DNA from: Clostridium sp. AT4
GTDB lineage: Bacteria > Bacillota > Clostridia > Lachnospirales > Lachnospiraceae
DNA: 64,000 nt
NCBI RefSeq assembly: GCF_001517625.2
Contig: NZ_LN999828.1
Coordinates: 574,303 to 638,302 of the forward strand
Direction: 5' to 3'
Positions 1 to 7,891 of this stretch are shown piece after piece (the first letter of the stretch is position 1; the number at the start of each line of letters is the position of its first letter). The notes beneath the pieces were generated by a model. The model saw only the letters and a list, made by a program, of their open reading frames with translations, had not been told where the DNA came from and did no database searches. The position numbers were made by a program, and so were the translations under genes.

Positions 1-2
1 AT

Positions 3-323
3 TCCCCGAACGTAGAGGTAATTTTAGACAGTGTGAACCTGATCCATCCGGATGAGGTGGCACCTGAGGCTCAGGAAAGAGTCGTTCGCCAGGCTTTTGA
101 GTATTACGGCGACCGGATCAGCGCCCTTCATGTGAAGGACTTTGTGTTTGATGGCCAGAATCAGCTGTTTAGGCACGTTGGCGAGGGCCTGTTCTGCTAT
201 GAGCCTCTGATGAAGCTCATTAAGGAGAAAAAAACTCATATCCCGGTGCTGCTTGAAAACTCCAGCAGAGAACGTTTCCACAGCGATGTGGCCTTCCTGC
301 AGGAGATTTATGACCGGGCATAA
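3..323 (+). CDS. Sugar phosphate isomerase/epimerase (TIM barrel), 3' part
   Basis: The gene enters from the left edge in the frame that begins at base 3 and stops with TAA at 321-323, so only about 106 C-terminal residues are visible. They resemble the end of the xylose-isomerase-like TIM barrel family: a stretch ending ILDSVNLIHPDEV is followed by ALHVKDF, which carries the family's metal/substrate His, and by HVGEG and a late LLENSSRERF segment. The family isomerises or epimerises sugars or inositols; the substrate cannot be told from this fragment. The GTG at 33 is an internal codon, not a start. A strong hairpin follows 26 bases after the stop. Confidence 0.75.
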   Translation, partial: SPNVEVILDSVNLIHPDEVAPEAQERVVRQAFEYYGDRISALHVKDFVFDGQNQLFRHVGEGLFCYEPLMKLIKEKKTHIPVLLENSSRERFHSDVAFLQEIYDRA

Positions 324-348
324 TAAAAAGAATAGAAACAGACGGATG

Positions 349-399
349 ATCCCGGACAATTCTGCGCGCTGGAAAGGGCAGAGTTGGCCGGGATTTTTC
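349..399. terminator. Bidirectional intrinsic terminator
   Basis: The arms ATCCCGGACAATTCTG and CAGAGTTGGCCGGGAT pair over 16 bp with G-T wobbles and are followed by TTTTT on the plus strand. It lies between the converging isomerase gene and the SpoVB-like gene, where a shared terminator is expected. Confidence 0.75.
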
Positions 400-1978
400 A
401 CTTCTTTTTGTGAAACAACACCAGCATCCCTCCATACACCAGGCTGATAAAGCCGATCTGCACGGCAGCATTCAGAAAAACAGGAAGGGAGGACAGAGCG
501 GGAATAAAAGCGCATAAGGCGAAATTGATTCCAAACGCGATCAAAAGAATCAGCACCGGTTTTACAACCATGGAAAAAACGTCCCAGCCAATAGGGGCGA
601 TGCGGTTAAGGCTTAAGCAGCACATAAGAGCCAGAGCCAGTTCGCTTGCCAGAAGCCCCCATAGATATCCCCGGATTCCAAAGGCGGGAATGGCAAAGAG
701 GACAAAGAGCAGTCGAAGAATCATGGCGGCTACATTCTGGAAAAAAGTGGATGAGGTTTTTCCGAGGCCGTTCTGTATGCTTCCCAGCGTGGTTGCAAGG
801 TACATAAAGGGGCAGAGCCAGCAGAGGGTGGTGATAAAGGCTCCGGCCTGCTGGTTGTGAAACAGGCTGGTTCCCAGCGTATTGCCAAAGCGGGTAAAAA
901 TGCCGATGCACAGGATTCCCATATAGCAGCTGCAGCGGATGGAAAGCGCCAGCATGGAAGAGATGCGCTCCTTATTTCCGCGCGACTGGGCTTCTGCCGC
1001 TGAGGGGAGCAGCAAAACTGCCATGGAATTTGTGATGGCAGAGGGAAAGAAGATAAAGGGCATGGCCATGCTAGTCAGGACGCCGTAAAGGGACAGGGCC
1101 TGGGGATCTGAAAGGCCAAATGCGGTTAAACGGTCCGGGATCCAGATGGCCTCCGCACTTCCAAGGATATTTAATACAAGACGGTTTCCCATCAGGGGCA
1201 GAGCCAGGATTAAAAGAGAGGACAGTACCTGAAAAAAGGAGTGTTCCGTCCCAAAGGAGTGTTCCGTCTCGGGGGAAGACGGATAAGGATCCTGTGACAA
1301 AGGGGGAAGATTCTGGAATCCTGGAGCAGGACGTTTTTCAGACCGGGGCGGAAATGCTCCCAGACACATAAGGGTAAAGAGAGCAGAGGCCATTTCACCA
1401 GCCAGATGGCCGTAAAAAGCCAGATCTACCGTAACAGGCCGGCCTTTTTCTGTCCAAACACAGACGATCAGCCACACAGTCACCATGCGTATTCCCTGTT
1501 CAGCCACCTGGGAAAGAGCAGGAACCCTTGTTTTCTGCATTCCATAATAGTATCCGTTAATACAGGCGTGAAGGGCGCAGAAAGGAACGGACAGAGCGAT
1601 AACAGGAAGAAATGGAGCACATCGGGGCTCTAAAAGCACATACCGGGCCAGGGGAGTGCGGAAGGAAGTGATGAGCCAGGCTAAGAGGACAGAAAGGCTT
1701 AGAGATACGGACAGGGCAGCCATAAGAGCCTTTTTGCCCTGAGATTGACGGGCAGCCACATATTGGCTTAGTGCGGTCTGGAGGGAACCGGCGCAGAGTG
1801 CAAAGCAGATGCCAAAAAGCGGGTGTACCATCTGATAAAGTCCCAGACCTTCCGCCCCAATGGTCCGGGAGAGATAGATCCGGTAGAAGAATCCCAGAAT
1901 CCGGCAGATCAGGCCGGTAAAGGTCAGAAGAAGGGTGCCGGTAAGAAAGGCTTTTTTGCGGGGAGTCAGCTGGAACAT
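398..1978 (-). CDS. SpoVB-like polysaccharide flippase (MVF/MOP superfamily)
   Basis: This 526-aa multi-pass membrane protein resembles the stage V sporulation protein B / oligosaccharide flippase family. The N-terminal signature (residues about 8-50, GLICRILGFFYRIYLSRTIGAEGLGLYQM) is typical of that family. About 13-14 hydrophobic segments follow, with one long hydrophilic loop near residues 210-245 that carries an imperfect internal repeat (TEHSFGTEHSFF). In spore formers SpoVB is needed for the cortex peptidoglycan; paralogs move other lipid-linked sugars, so the substrate is inferred. It is transcribed alone on the minus strand, diverging from the nifS operon. Confidence 0.8.
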   Translation of the reverse strand: MFQLTPRKKAFLTGTLLLTFTGLICRILGFFYRIYLSRTIGAEGLGLYQMVHPLFGICFALCAGSLQTALSQYVAARQSQGKKALMAALSVSLSLSVLLAWLITSFRTPLARYVLLEPRCAPFLPVIALSVPFCALHACINGYYYGMQKTRVPALSQVAEQGIRMVTVWLIVCVWTEKGRPVTVDLAFYGHLAGEMASALFTLMCLGAFPPRSEKRPAPGFQNLPPLSQDPYPSSPETEHSFGTEHSFFQVLSSLLILALPLMGNRLVLNILGSAEAIWIPDRLTAFGLSDPQALSLYGVLTSMAMPFIFFPSAITNSMAVLLLPSAAEAQSRGNKERISSMLALSIRCSCYMGILCIGIFTRFGNTLGTSLFHNQQAGAFITTLCWLCPFMYLATTLGSIQNGLGKTSSTFFQNVAAMILRLLFVLFAIPAFGIRGYLWGLLASELALALMCCLSLNRIAPIGWDVFSMVVKPVLILLIAFGINFALCAFIPALSSLPVFLNAAVQIGFISLVYGGMLVLFHKKK

Positions 1979-2052
1979 GGTCGGGGCCTCCGAAACCGGA
2001 AAATTATTATTACTATATGAAAAGAATAAGAATATCAGAACCGAATTATTTT

Positions 2053-2093
2053 ATAGTATTCCTATTGAAATTGTAGGAATACTATGGTATAGT
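2053..2093 (+). promoter_or_regulatory. Promoter of the nifS operon with an overlapping inverted-repeat operator
   Basis: A sigma-A type promoter is visible: TTGAAA (2065-2070), a 17-bp spacer and TATAGT (2088-2093). A perfect 12-bp inverted repeat, ATAGTATTCCTA (2053-2064) and TAGGAATACTAT (2074-2085) with a 9-base centre, brackets the -35 box and fills most of the spacer. This is the geometry of a repressor site. The ATTCCTA / TAGGAAT half sites resemble those of Rrf2-family regulators such as CymR, which would suit a cysteine desulfurase/Fe-S operon; the regulator is not in the window. Confidence 0.7.
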
Positions 2094-2134
2094 AAGGACA
2101 GAATGAAAGAAACAGAAAGGCGGAGCGTTTTAAT

Positions 2135-3319
2135 ATGGAAAAAATGATATATCTTGATAATGCGGCAACCACAAAGACCCGTCCTGAGGTAGTAGAGGCC
2201 ATGCTTCCCTATTTTACAGAATTCTATGGAAATCCTTCCTCTGTATATACATTTTCAGCAAAAAGCAAAGAGGCTGTAACAAAAGCCAGAGAGATCATAG
2301 CAGACTCCCTGGGAGTAAAGAGCAATGAAATCTATTTCACAGCAGGAGGAAGCGAAGCGGATAACTGGGCCCTGGTGGCTGCGGCAGAGGCTTATGAAGC
2401 CAAGGGGAAGCACATTATCACAAGTAAAATTGAACATCATGCCATCCTTCATACCTGTGAATATCTGGAAAAAAGAGGGTATGAGGTCACTTATCTGGAT
2501 GTGGATGAAAATGGCGTAGTAAAGCTGGATGAGCTGAAAAAGGCCATCCGCCCGGATACCATTCTTATTTCTATCATGTTTGCAAACAATGAGATCGGAA
2601 CCATTGAGCCGATTAAGGAGATCGGAGCCATTGCAAAGGAGCACGGTATCCTGTTTCATACCGATGCGGTACAGGCATACGGCCATGTGCCCATTTCAGC
2701 GGACGAGTACAACATCGACATGCTCAGCGCCAGCGGCCACAAGATAAACGGCCCCAAGGGAATCGGCTTTCTGTATATCCGAAAGGGCGTAAAGATCCGT
2801 TCCTTTATCCACGGCGGAGCCCAGGAGCGCAGACGCAGGGCGGGAACGGAAAATGTTCCAGGCATTGTGGGCTTTGGAAAAGCGGTTCAGCTTGCCATGG
2901 ATGAGATGGAAGAGCGGACCAAAAAGGAAGTTGAGATGCGGGAGTATCTTATGGAAAAGGTACTGCGGGAGGTTCCCTTTACCCGGATCAACGGTTCCCG
3001 TACCAGCCGTCTGCCGAATAATATCAATTTTGCCTTCCAGTTTATTGAGGGTGAGTCCCTTTTGATCAAGCTGGATATGGCCGGAATCTGCGGTTCCAGC
3101 GGATCGGCCTGTACCTCAGGCTCCTTAGATCCTTCCCATGTGCTTCTTGCCATTGGTCTTCCCCATGAGATTGCCCACGGCTCTCTGCGTCTGACCTTAA
3201 GTGAGGAAAATACCATGGAGGAAATGGATATAACAGCAGATAAGATTAAGGAAATCGTAGCATATTTAAGAGAGCTTTCCCCTCTGTATGAGGATTATAT
3301 GAGAAAACACAGCCGTTAA
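2135..3319 (+). CDS. nifS: Cysteine desulfurase (NifS/IscS type)
   Basis: A 394-aa PLP enzyme that removes sulfur from cysteine as a protein persulfide, for Fe-S clusters and tRNA thiolation. It shows the class V aminotransferase features: YLDNAATT at the N-terminus, HH in SKIEHHAI, the PLP lysine in SASGHKINGPKGIG (about residue 203) and the active-site Cys in GICGSSGSACTSG near residue 325. It starts at ATG 2135 after AAGGCGGAG. Its neighbours nifU and mnmA, in the same operon, are the expected users of the sulfur. This is distinct from the CsdB-like desulfurase at 52.2 kb. Confidence 0.95.
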   Translation: MEKMIYLDNAATTKTRPEVVEAMLPYFTEFYGNPSSVYTFSAKSKEAVTKAREIIADSLGVKSNEIYFTAGGSEADNWALVAAAEAYEAKGKHIITSKIEHHAILHTCEYLEKRGYEVTYLDVDENGVVKLDELKKAIRPDTILISIMFANNEIGTIEPIKEIGAIAKEHGILFHTDAVQAYGHVPISADEYNIDMLSASGHKINGPKGIGFLYIRKGVKIRSFIHGGAQERRRRAGTENVPGIVGFGKAVQLAMDEMEERTKKEVEMREYLMEKVLREVPFTRINGSRTSRLPNNINFAFQFIEGESLLIKLDMAGICGSSGSACTSGSLDPSHVLLAIGLPHEIAHGSLRLTLSEENTMEEMDITADKIKEIVAYLRELSPLYEDYMRKHSR

Positions 3320-3351
3320 AGGGCGAAAATGACGAACAAGGAGAAGAGACG

Positions 3352-3789
3352 ATGTATACAGAAAAAGTAATGGATCATTTTGAACATCCCAGAAACGTAG
3401 GAGAGCTTGAGAATCCAAGCGGCGTAGGAACGGTGGGAAATCCCAAGTGCGGCGACATCATGCGTATTTATCTGGATATTGACGAAAACCAGATCATCCG
3501 GGATGTAAAGTTTAAAACCTTTGGCTGCGGAGCTGCCGTAGCAACCAGCAGCATGGCAACAGAGCTTGTAAAGGGAAAAACGGTGCAGGAAGCCATGCAG
3601 GTTACAAATAAAGCTGTGATGGAAGCACTTGACGGACTGCCTCCTGTTAAGGTACACTGTTCATTGTTAGCAGAGGAGGCCATTCACGCCGCCCTCTGGG
3701 ATTATGCACAGAAAAACGGTATTACCATTGAGGGTCTGGAAAAGCCCAAGGATAATATCGAAGAAGAGGAAGAAGAGGAAGACTATTGA
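3352..3789 (+). CDS. nifU: Fe-S cluster scaffold protein NifU/IscU
   Basis: A 145-aa IscU-like scaffold on which Fe-S clusters are built. The three ligand cysteines are visible in NPKCGD, FGCGAA and VHCSLLAEEA. The protein ends in an unusual acidic tail of about ten Glu/Asp after residue 132. It follows nifS after 32 bases with GGAGAAGAG as ribosome site, and its TGA overlaps the start of mnmA by 4 bases, so translation of the two is likely coupled. Confidence 0.93.
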   Translation: MYTEKVMDHFEHPRNVGELENPSGVGTVGNPKCGDIMRIYLDIDENQIIRDVKFKTFGCGAAVATSSMATELVKGKTVQEAMQVTNKAVMEALDGLPPVKVHCSLLAEEAIHAALWDYAQKNGITIEGLEKPKDNIEEEEEEEDY

Positions 3790-4862
3790 GCAAAAAAGTT
3801 GTAGTAGGCATGTCCGGAGGAGTCGATTCCTCCGTGGCAGCCTGGCTGTTAAAGGAGCAGGGTTATGATGTGATCGGAGTAACCATGCAGATATGGCAGG
3901 ATGAGGATACCGAGGTCCAGGAGGCAGAGGGAGGCTGCTGCGGTTTGAGCGCAGTAGATGACGCCCGCAGAGTCGCCATGGAACTGGGTATCCCTTATTA
4001 TGTTATGAATTTTAAAGAGGAATTTAAGTGCAGGGTAATGGATTATTTTGCCCAGGAGTATCTGGCGGGCCGTACCCCCAATCCATGTATCGCCTGCAAC
4101 CGCTATGTGAAATGGGAGTCCCTGCTGCAGAGAAGCCTTGCGATCGGGGCAGACTGCATTGCAACAGGCCATTATGCAAGGATTGCAAAGCTGGAAAACG
4201 GCCGTTTTGCCCTTGAAACCTCTGTGACGGCGGCAAAGGATCAGACCTATGCCCTTTATAATCTGACCCAGGATCAGCTGTCAAGGACATTGATGCCGGT
4301 AGGAGATTACACAAAGGATGAGATCCGCCAGATGGCCCAGAAGCTGGGCCTTCCGGTGGCATCCAAGCCGGACAGCCAGGAAATCTGTTTTATTCCGGAT
4401 CACGACCATGCCTCCTTTATTGAGAATTATACAGGCAAAGAATCAAAGCCCGGAAATTTTGTAGATCTTAAGGGAAATGTGATCGGCCGCCATAAGGGCA
4501 TTACCCATTATACGGTCGGCCAGAGAAAGGGCTTAAATCTGGCTATGGGCCATCCGGTCTTTGTCACGGCCCTGCGTCCGGAGACAAACGAGGTGGTGAT
4601 CGGGGACAGTCAGGATGTATTTACCAGTACCGTGCGCTGCAATAGGCTCAACTGGATGGCTGTGGACGGGCTTCACGGCAGAGAGACGAGAGTGAAGGCC
4701 AAAATCCGCTACAATCACGGCGGAGCTATGTGCACTATCCGCGAAATAGAAAATGGAGAGGTAGAATGCAGGTTCGATGAGCCTGTACGGGCTGCGGCTC
4801 CGGGACAGGCTGTGGTATTTTATGAAAATGGCTATGTAGTGGGAGGAGGAACTATCCTATGA
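3786..4862 (+). CDS. mnmA: tRNA-specific 2-thiouridylase MnmA
   Basis: A 358-aa enzyme that thiolates U34 of tRNA Lys, Glu and Gln. The PP-loop motif GMSGGVDSSVAAWLL is at residues 8-22. The catalytic cysteines are in NPCIACNRYVKW (about residue 102) and SQEICF (about residue 199). It starts at a TTG (3786) whose bases overlap the nifU stop, preceded by a GAAGAGGAAGAGGAAG purine run. It takes sulfur from the cysteine desulfurase two genes upstream. Length and motifs are normal for the family. Confidence 0.95.
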   Translation: MSKKVVVGMSGGVDSSVAAWLLKEQGYDVIGVTMQIWQDEDTEVQEAEGGCCGLSAVDDARRVAMELGIPYYVMNFKEEFKCRVMDYFAQEYLAGRTPNPCIACNRYVKWESLLQRSLAIGADCIATGHYARIAKLENGRFALETSVTAAKDQTYALYNLTQDQLSRTLMPVGDYTKDEIRQMAQKLGLPVASKPDSQEICFIPDHDHASFIENYTGKESKPGNFVDLKGNVIGRHKGITHYTVGQRKGLNLAMGHPVFVTALRPETNEVVIGDSQDVFTSTVRCNRLNWMAVDGLHGRETRVKAKIRYNHGGAMCTIREIENGEVECRFDEPVRAAAPGQAVVFYENGYVVGGGTIL

Positions 4863-5941
4863 GGCAGAGGGGCGGAGCAGAACGCGCAAAAACAGTCCGA
4901 ATGTTTTTCTGGAAGAGAGGTGTTTTAGCCGCTGCAATGGCCGCGCTTATTTTATCAGGCTGTTCAGAGTATGAGTCCAGTGAAGAACTGCGGGCACAGG
5001 CCAGTACAGAGGCGCAGGCTGATGGAGAAGTACACGCTGCTGCAGAAGTTTGGACATCCAAACAGACGGAGACCGGAGCGGATATTTCCGGCCGCTCCCA
5101 GTCCAGAACACGGGCTGCAGTGCCGGAATTTGAAACGGTTTCCGATCGGGTTTATGTAAATACAGAGGGCGGCGCCATAGCTGAAAATGGCAGGCAGGTT
5201 TTATTGGATCCGAACTGGGATTATGCAGAGTTTGCAAAGATTACCTCCGGAACGGCGGTTCTCTATCAGAGCCAGACGGCAGAGAGAAAGAACCTTACCA
5301 TCTGCGTCAATGCAGGTCATGGTACCAAAGGAGGCGCTTCTGTAAAGACTCAGTGTCATCCAGACGGCAGCCCCAAGGTCACAGGAGGCACTACGGGAGC
5401 GGGAGCTGTGACAGCCGCGGCGGTATCCGGCGGCATGACCTTTGACGACGGTACGCCTGAGAGCAGCGTTACCCTTTCCATGGCGCTCATTTTAAAGGAT
5501 AGGCTGCTGGCAAAGGGCTATGATGTGCTGATGATCCGTGAAACAGAGGATGTCCAGCTGGATAATATCGCCAGAACACTTATCGCCAATAATGCCAGCG
5601 ACTGCCACATTGCGCTTCACTGGGATTCCACCTCCAGCAATAAAGGAGCCTTTTACATGAGTGTTCCAAACAATGCCGCTTACCGGAATATGGAGCCGGT
5701 AAAATCAAACTGGCAGAAGCACAACGCGCTGGGAGAAAGCCTGGTTGCGGGGTTAAAGGAAAAGGGGGTTAAGATCTTTTCCGGCGGCTCCATGGAGATG
5801 GATCTGACCCAGACCTCCTATTCTACCGTTCCGTCTGTGGACATTGAATTGGGAGATAAGGCCTCTGACCATTCCCAGGCCGCGTTAAAACAGCTGGCGG
5901 ATGGCCTGGCAGCCGGTATAGACCAGTATTTTGCCGGATAG
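4859..5941 (+). CDS. N-acetylmuramoyl-L-alanine amidase, lipoprotein (Amidase_3)
   Basis: A 360-aa exported cell-wall hydrolase. The N-terminus carries a hydrophobic segment ending in the lipobox LSGC (Cys near residue 35), so it is probably lipid-anchored outside the membrane. After a low-complexity linker (about 40-140), the Amidase_3 domain shows the zinc residues: His in NAGHG (about 153), Glu in TPESSVTLSM, and His in CHIALHWDS. The late Glu in VDIELGDKASD is the usual catalytic residue. The ATG overlaps the mnmA stop, with GGGAGGAGG upstream. An internal ATG at 4901 gives a more typical signal peptide and is an alternative start. Confidence 0.85.
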   Translation: MRQRGGAERAKTVRMFFWKRGVLAAAMAALILSGCSEYESSEELRAQASTEAQADGEVHAAAEVWTSKQTETGADISGRSQSRTRAAVPEFETVSDRVYVNTEGGAIAENGRQVLLDPNWDYAEFAKITSGTAVLYQSQTAERKNLTICVNAGHGTKGGASVKTQCHPDGSPKVTGGTTGAGAVTAAAVSGGMTFDDGTPESSVTLSMALILKDRLLAKGYDVLMIRETEDVQLDNIARTLIANNASDCHIALHWDSTSSNKGAFYMSVPNNAAYRNMEPVKSNWQKHNALGESLVAGLKEKGVKIFSGGSMEMDLTQTSYSTVPSVDIELGDKASDHSQAALKQLADGLAAGIDQYFAG

Positions 5942-6013
5942 GGAACAGATGAAAAAATATCAGAATTCTTAAGAGAAAAGATGAAATCGTAAGAAATATA
6001 TTTGCGTTTTACA

Positions 6014-6042
6014 TGGACAGCAGAGCTGTTTTGGAGTACAAT
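6014..6042 (+). promoter_or_regulatory. Sigma-A type promoter
   Basis: TGGACA (6014-6019), 17-bp spacer, TACAAT (6037-6042). It lies 55 bases before the ATG of the methionine-rich protein gene and fits a separate transcript for it. Confidence 0.6.
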
Positions 6043-6097
6043 AGCAGTATCATCAGTGACAATTTAAGAGGAATTTCTTTACCGAGGAGGTTACGCT

Positions 6098-6934
6098 ATG
6101 AGAAAAATGAAACGTTTCTTTGCTGTCCTGCTATCAGCCGCGCTGCTTTGCCCTATGACCGCCTACGCAGATAATTCTGAGGATGCAAAAGCTCTTTATC
6201 ACCAGGTATCCGAAACTCAGAAATCCATTACAGACATGAACGCCTTTGCTGATTTTAAGATTTCCATCGGAGGCAGTATCCTGGAGGATACAGGCGTAGA
6301 TGCCATGAATCTGCGTATGGAAATGAATATGAAGATGAACCATATGACAGAGCCTCAGCAGATGCGCTACATGATGTATTCCCGTACGACTATGGACGGC
6401 ATGGAAGAACCGATGATCATTTCCGCATATTATCAGGACGGCTGCTACTATCAGGATTCCATGGGACAGAAGGTAAAGATGCCTATGGATATAGGAACTA
6501 TGATGGAGCAGAGCATGGCATCCGCTATGGCCTTTGAGGATGAGTTTGAGAATTATTTATCCAATTTCCGTTTATGGGATGAGGGAGAAAATAAGGTGAT
6601 CGGCTTTGTGGCTGAAGCCGACCAGATGAATGAATATTTCCAGATGGTGATGAGTTCTACCGGCATGAGCGGACTGTTAGATACGGCAGGCATTACCATG
6701 GGCGATGTGATCTATGAATATGTGATTGATCCGGCAGGAAACTGCATTAAGATGCGCATGAAGATGGATATGGCAATGGAAGCAGATGGTGAAAGCATCA
6801 CCATGAAGCTGGACGGCGATATCGGCATCGCAGACCCGGGCCAGCCCGTAGAGGTTCCCACAGTTCCTGATCCGGAGGCATATCAGGATTTTGAAACTCT
6901 GATCGCAGAGGCTGTACAGGCAGAGCAACAGTAA
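6098..6934 (+). CDS. Exported methionine-rich protein, DUF6612-like
   Basis: A 278-aa protein with a clear signal peptide (KMKRFFAVLLSAALLCPMTAYA, cleavage near residue 24). The rest resembles the LppX/LolA-like beta-sheet families (DUF6612) found in Firmicutes envelopes, but I recognise it only by general character. By my count 34 of 278 residues are methionine, in runs such as MNLRMEMNMKMNHM (near residues 68-83) and KMRMKMDMAM. The function is unknown; lipid binding, metal binding or oxidant scavenging are possible. It has its own promoter and terminator. Confidence 0.6.
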   Translation: MRKMKRFFAVLLSAALLCPMTAYADNSEDAKALYHQVSETQKSITDMNAFADFKISIGGSILEDTGVDAMNLRMEMNMKMNHMTEPQQMRYMMYSRTTMDGMEEPMIISAYYQDGCYYQDSMGQKVKMPMDIGTMMEQSMASAMAFEDEFENYLSNFRLWDEGENKVIGFVAEADQMNEYFQMVMSSTGMSGLLDTAGITMGDVIYEYVIDPAGNCIKMRMKMDMAMEADGESITMKLDGDIGIADPGQPVEVPTVPDPEAYQDFETLIAEAVQAEQQ

Positions 6935-6965
6935 AAAGACAGGAAATTTAAAAGCAGGTTATGAA

Positions 6966-6999
6966 GAACCGGCGCAGACCAAAAGCGCCGGTTCTTTTT
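6966..6999 (+). terminator. Intrinsic terminator
   Basis: GAACCGGCGC and GCGCCGGTTC pair over 10 bp around a 9-base loop and are followed by TTTTT. It closes the single-gene unit at 6098-6934. Confidence 0.9.
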
Positions 7000-7009
7000 C
7001 CTGAACTAA

Positions 7010-7038
7010 TTGCACCCTTTTGCGGAATGTGGTACAAT
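7010..7038 (+). promoter_or_regulatory. Sigma-A type promoter
   Basis: TTGCAC (7010-7015), exactly 17 bp, TACAAT (7033-7038). It precedes the SseB-like gene and probably drives the run of genes to about 11.8 kb. Confidence 0.7.
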
Positions 7039-7066
7039 TTTACAAGAATGTGTTGATAAGGAGAAA

Positions 7067-7891
7067 ATGAAAATGAGTGATACGCAAAACACCGTTGCAG
7101 CTGTAAAGAAGGAGCTTCTTACCCGGCTGGGACATGACGCTGATATTTTTGTACTGATTTCCCTGTGCACAAGGGAACCGTATGTGGTATGTGATCCGGA
7201 AACCTTTGATGACGAGGTATTCTTATACTTAAATGAGGAGGAGGCAAAAACAGCAGCAGCCGGCCTCGCAGAGCAGAAGATCCCTGTTTCCGTTGCAAAG
7301 GTAAACGGTAAGGATATGCTGGTATTTTTTACCAGTCTTTATGCTATGGGCGTGAATGCCCTGATCGTGGAGATGAACGGGGAAAAGGCTTCCATGCAGG
7401 TAGGAGATATTGTAAAGCGCAAGTCTCCGGATGATATGCCCCAGGGAACCGTGTGGGTGGAAAATCCATCCCTTCATCTGACTGCCATCTATCTGGCTCA
7501 GGAGATGAGACGGCCGGCAGCTGAGGCAGAAGCAGAGGCGCGGGCAGAACGGATCAAAGAGCTCAATGAGGAGCTGACAGCCGATTTCCGCAAGGGCAGC
7601 TATATTTTTGCCATTCAGAAAGAGGAGAAGGGGATTCCTCTTGTAAAGATGAAGGACGGACAGCTGTTCCAGCCTGCTTTTACAGATATTCTGGAGTTCC
7701 AGAAATTTAACCGCGACAATAAGCTGCGCCCGGTTGTGGTGGAGGCGGAAAAGGTGCCTACCGTACTGGCGGCTGAAGCAGGCGGCATTATTTTAAATGT
7801 GCTGGGAGTAAACCTTCCTTTGACTGTAAACCGTCCGGGGGTTCAGAGACCGGAAGCACCTGCGGCTGAGGCTGTGCCTGAGCAGGCATGA
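7067..7891 (+). CDS. SseB family protein
   Basis: About 275 aa. The middle part (YVVCDPETFDDEVFLYLNEEEA and the later PSLHLTAIYLAQEM) resembles the SseB N-terminal domain family (PF07179), whose molecular role is poorly known. A Glu/Ala/Arg-rich helix lies near residues 147-175, and a Pro/Ala-rich tail ends the protein. AAGGAG at 7058-7063 supports ATG 7067 or, with better spacing, ATG 7073; an upstream ATG-like reading at 7010 would lie in the promoter. The stop overlaps the start of the GTPase-nuclease fusion by 4 bases, so the two are probably translationally coupled. Confidence 0.65.
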   Translation: MKMSDTQNTVAAVKKELLTRLGHDADIFVLISLCTREPYVVCDPETFDDEVFLYLNEEEAKTAAAGLAEQKIPVSVAKVNGKDMLVFFTSLYAMGVNALIVEMNGEKASMQVGDIVKRKSPDDMPQGTVWVENPSLHLTAIYLAQEMRRPAAEAEAEARAERIKELNEELTADFRKGSYIFAIQKEEKGIPLVKMKDGQLFQPAFTDILEFQKFNRDNKLRPVVVEAEKVPTVLAAEAGGIILNVLGVNLPLTVNRPGVQRPEAPAAEAVPEQA

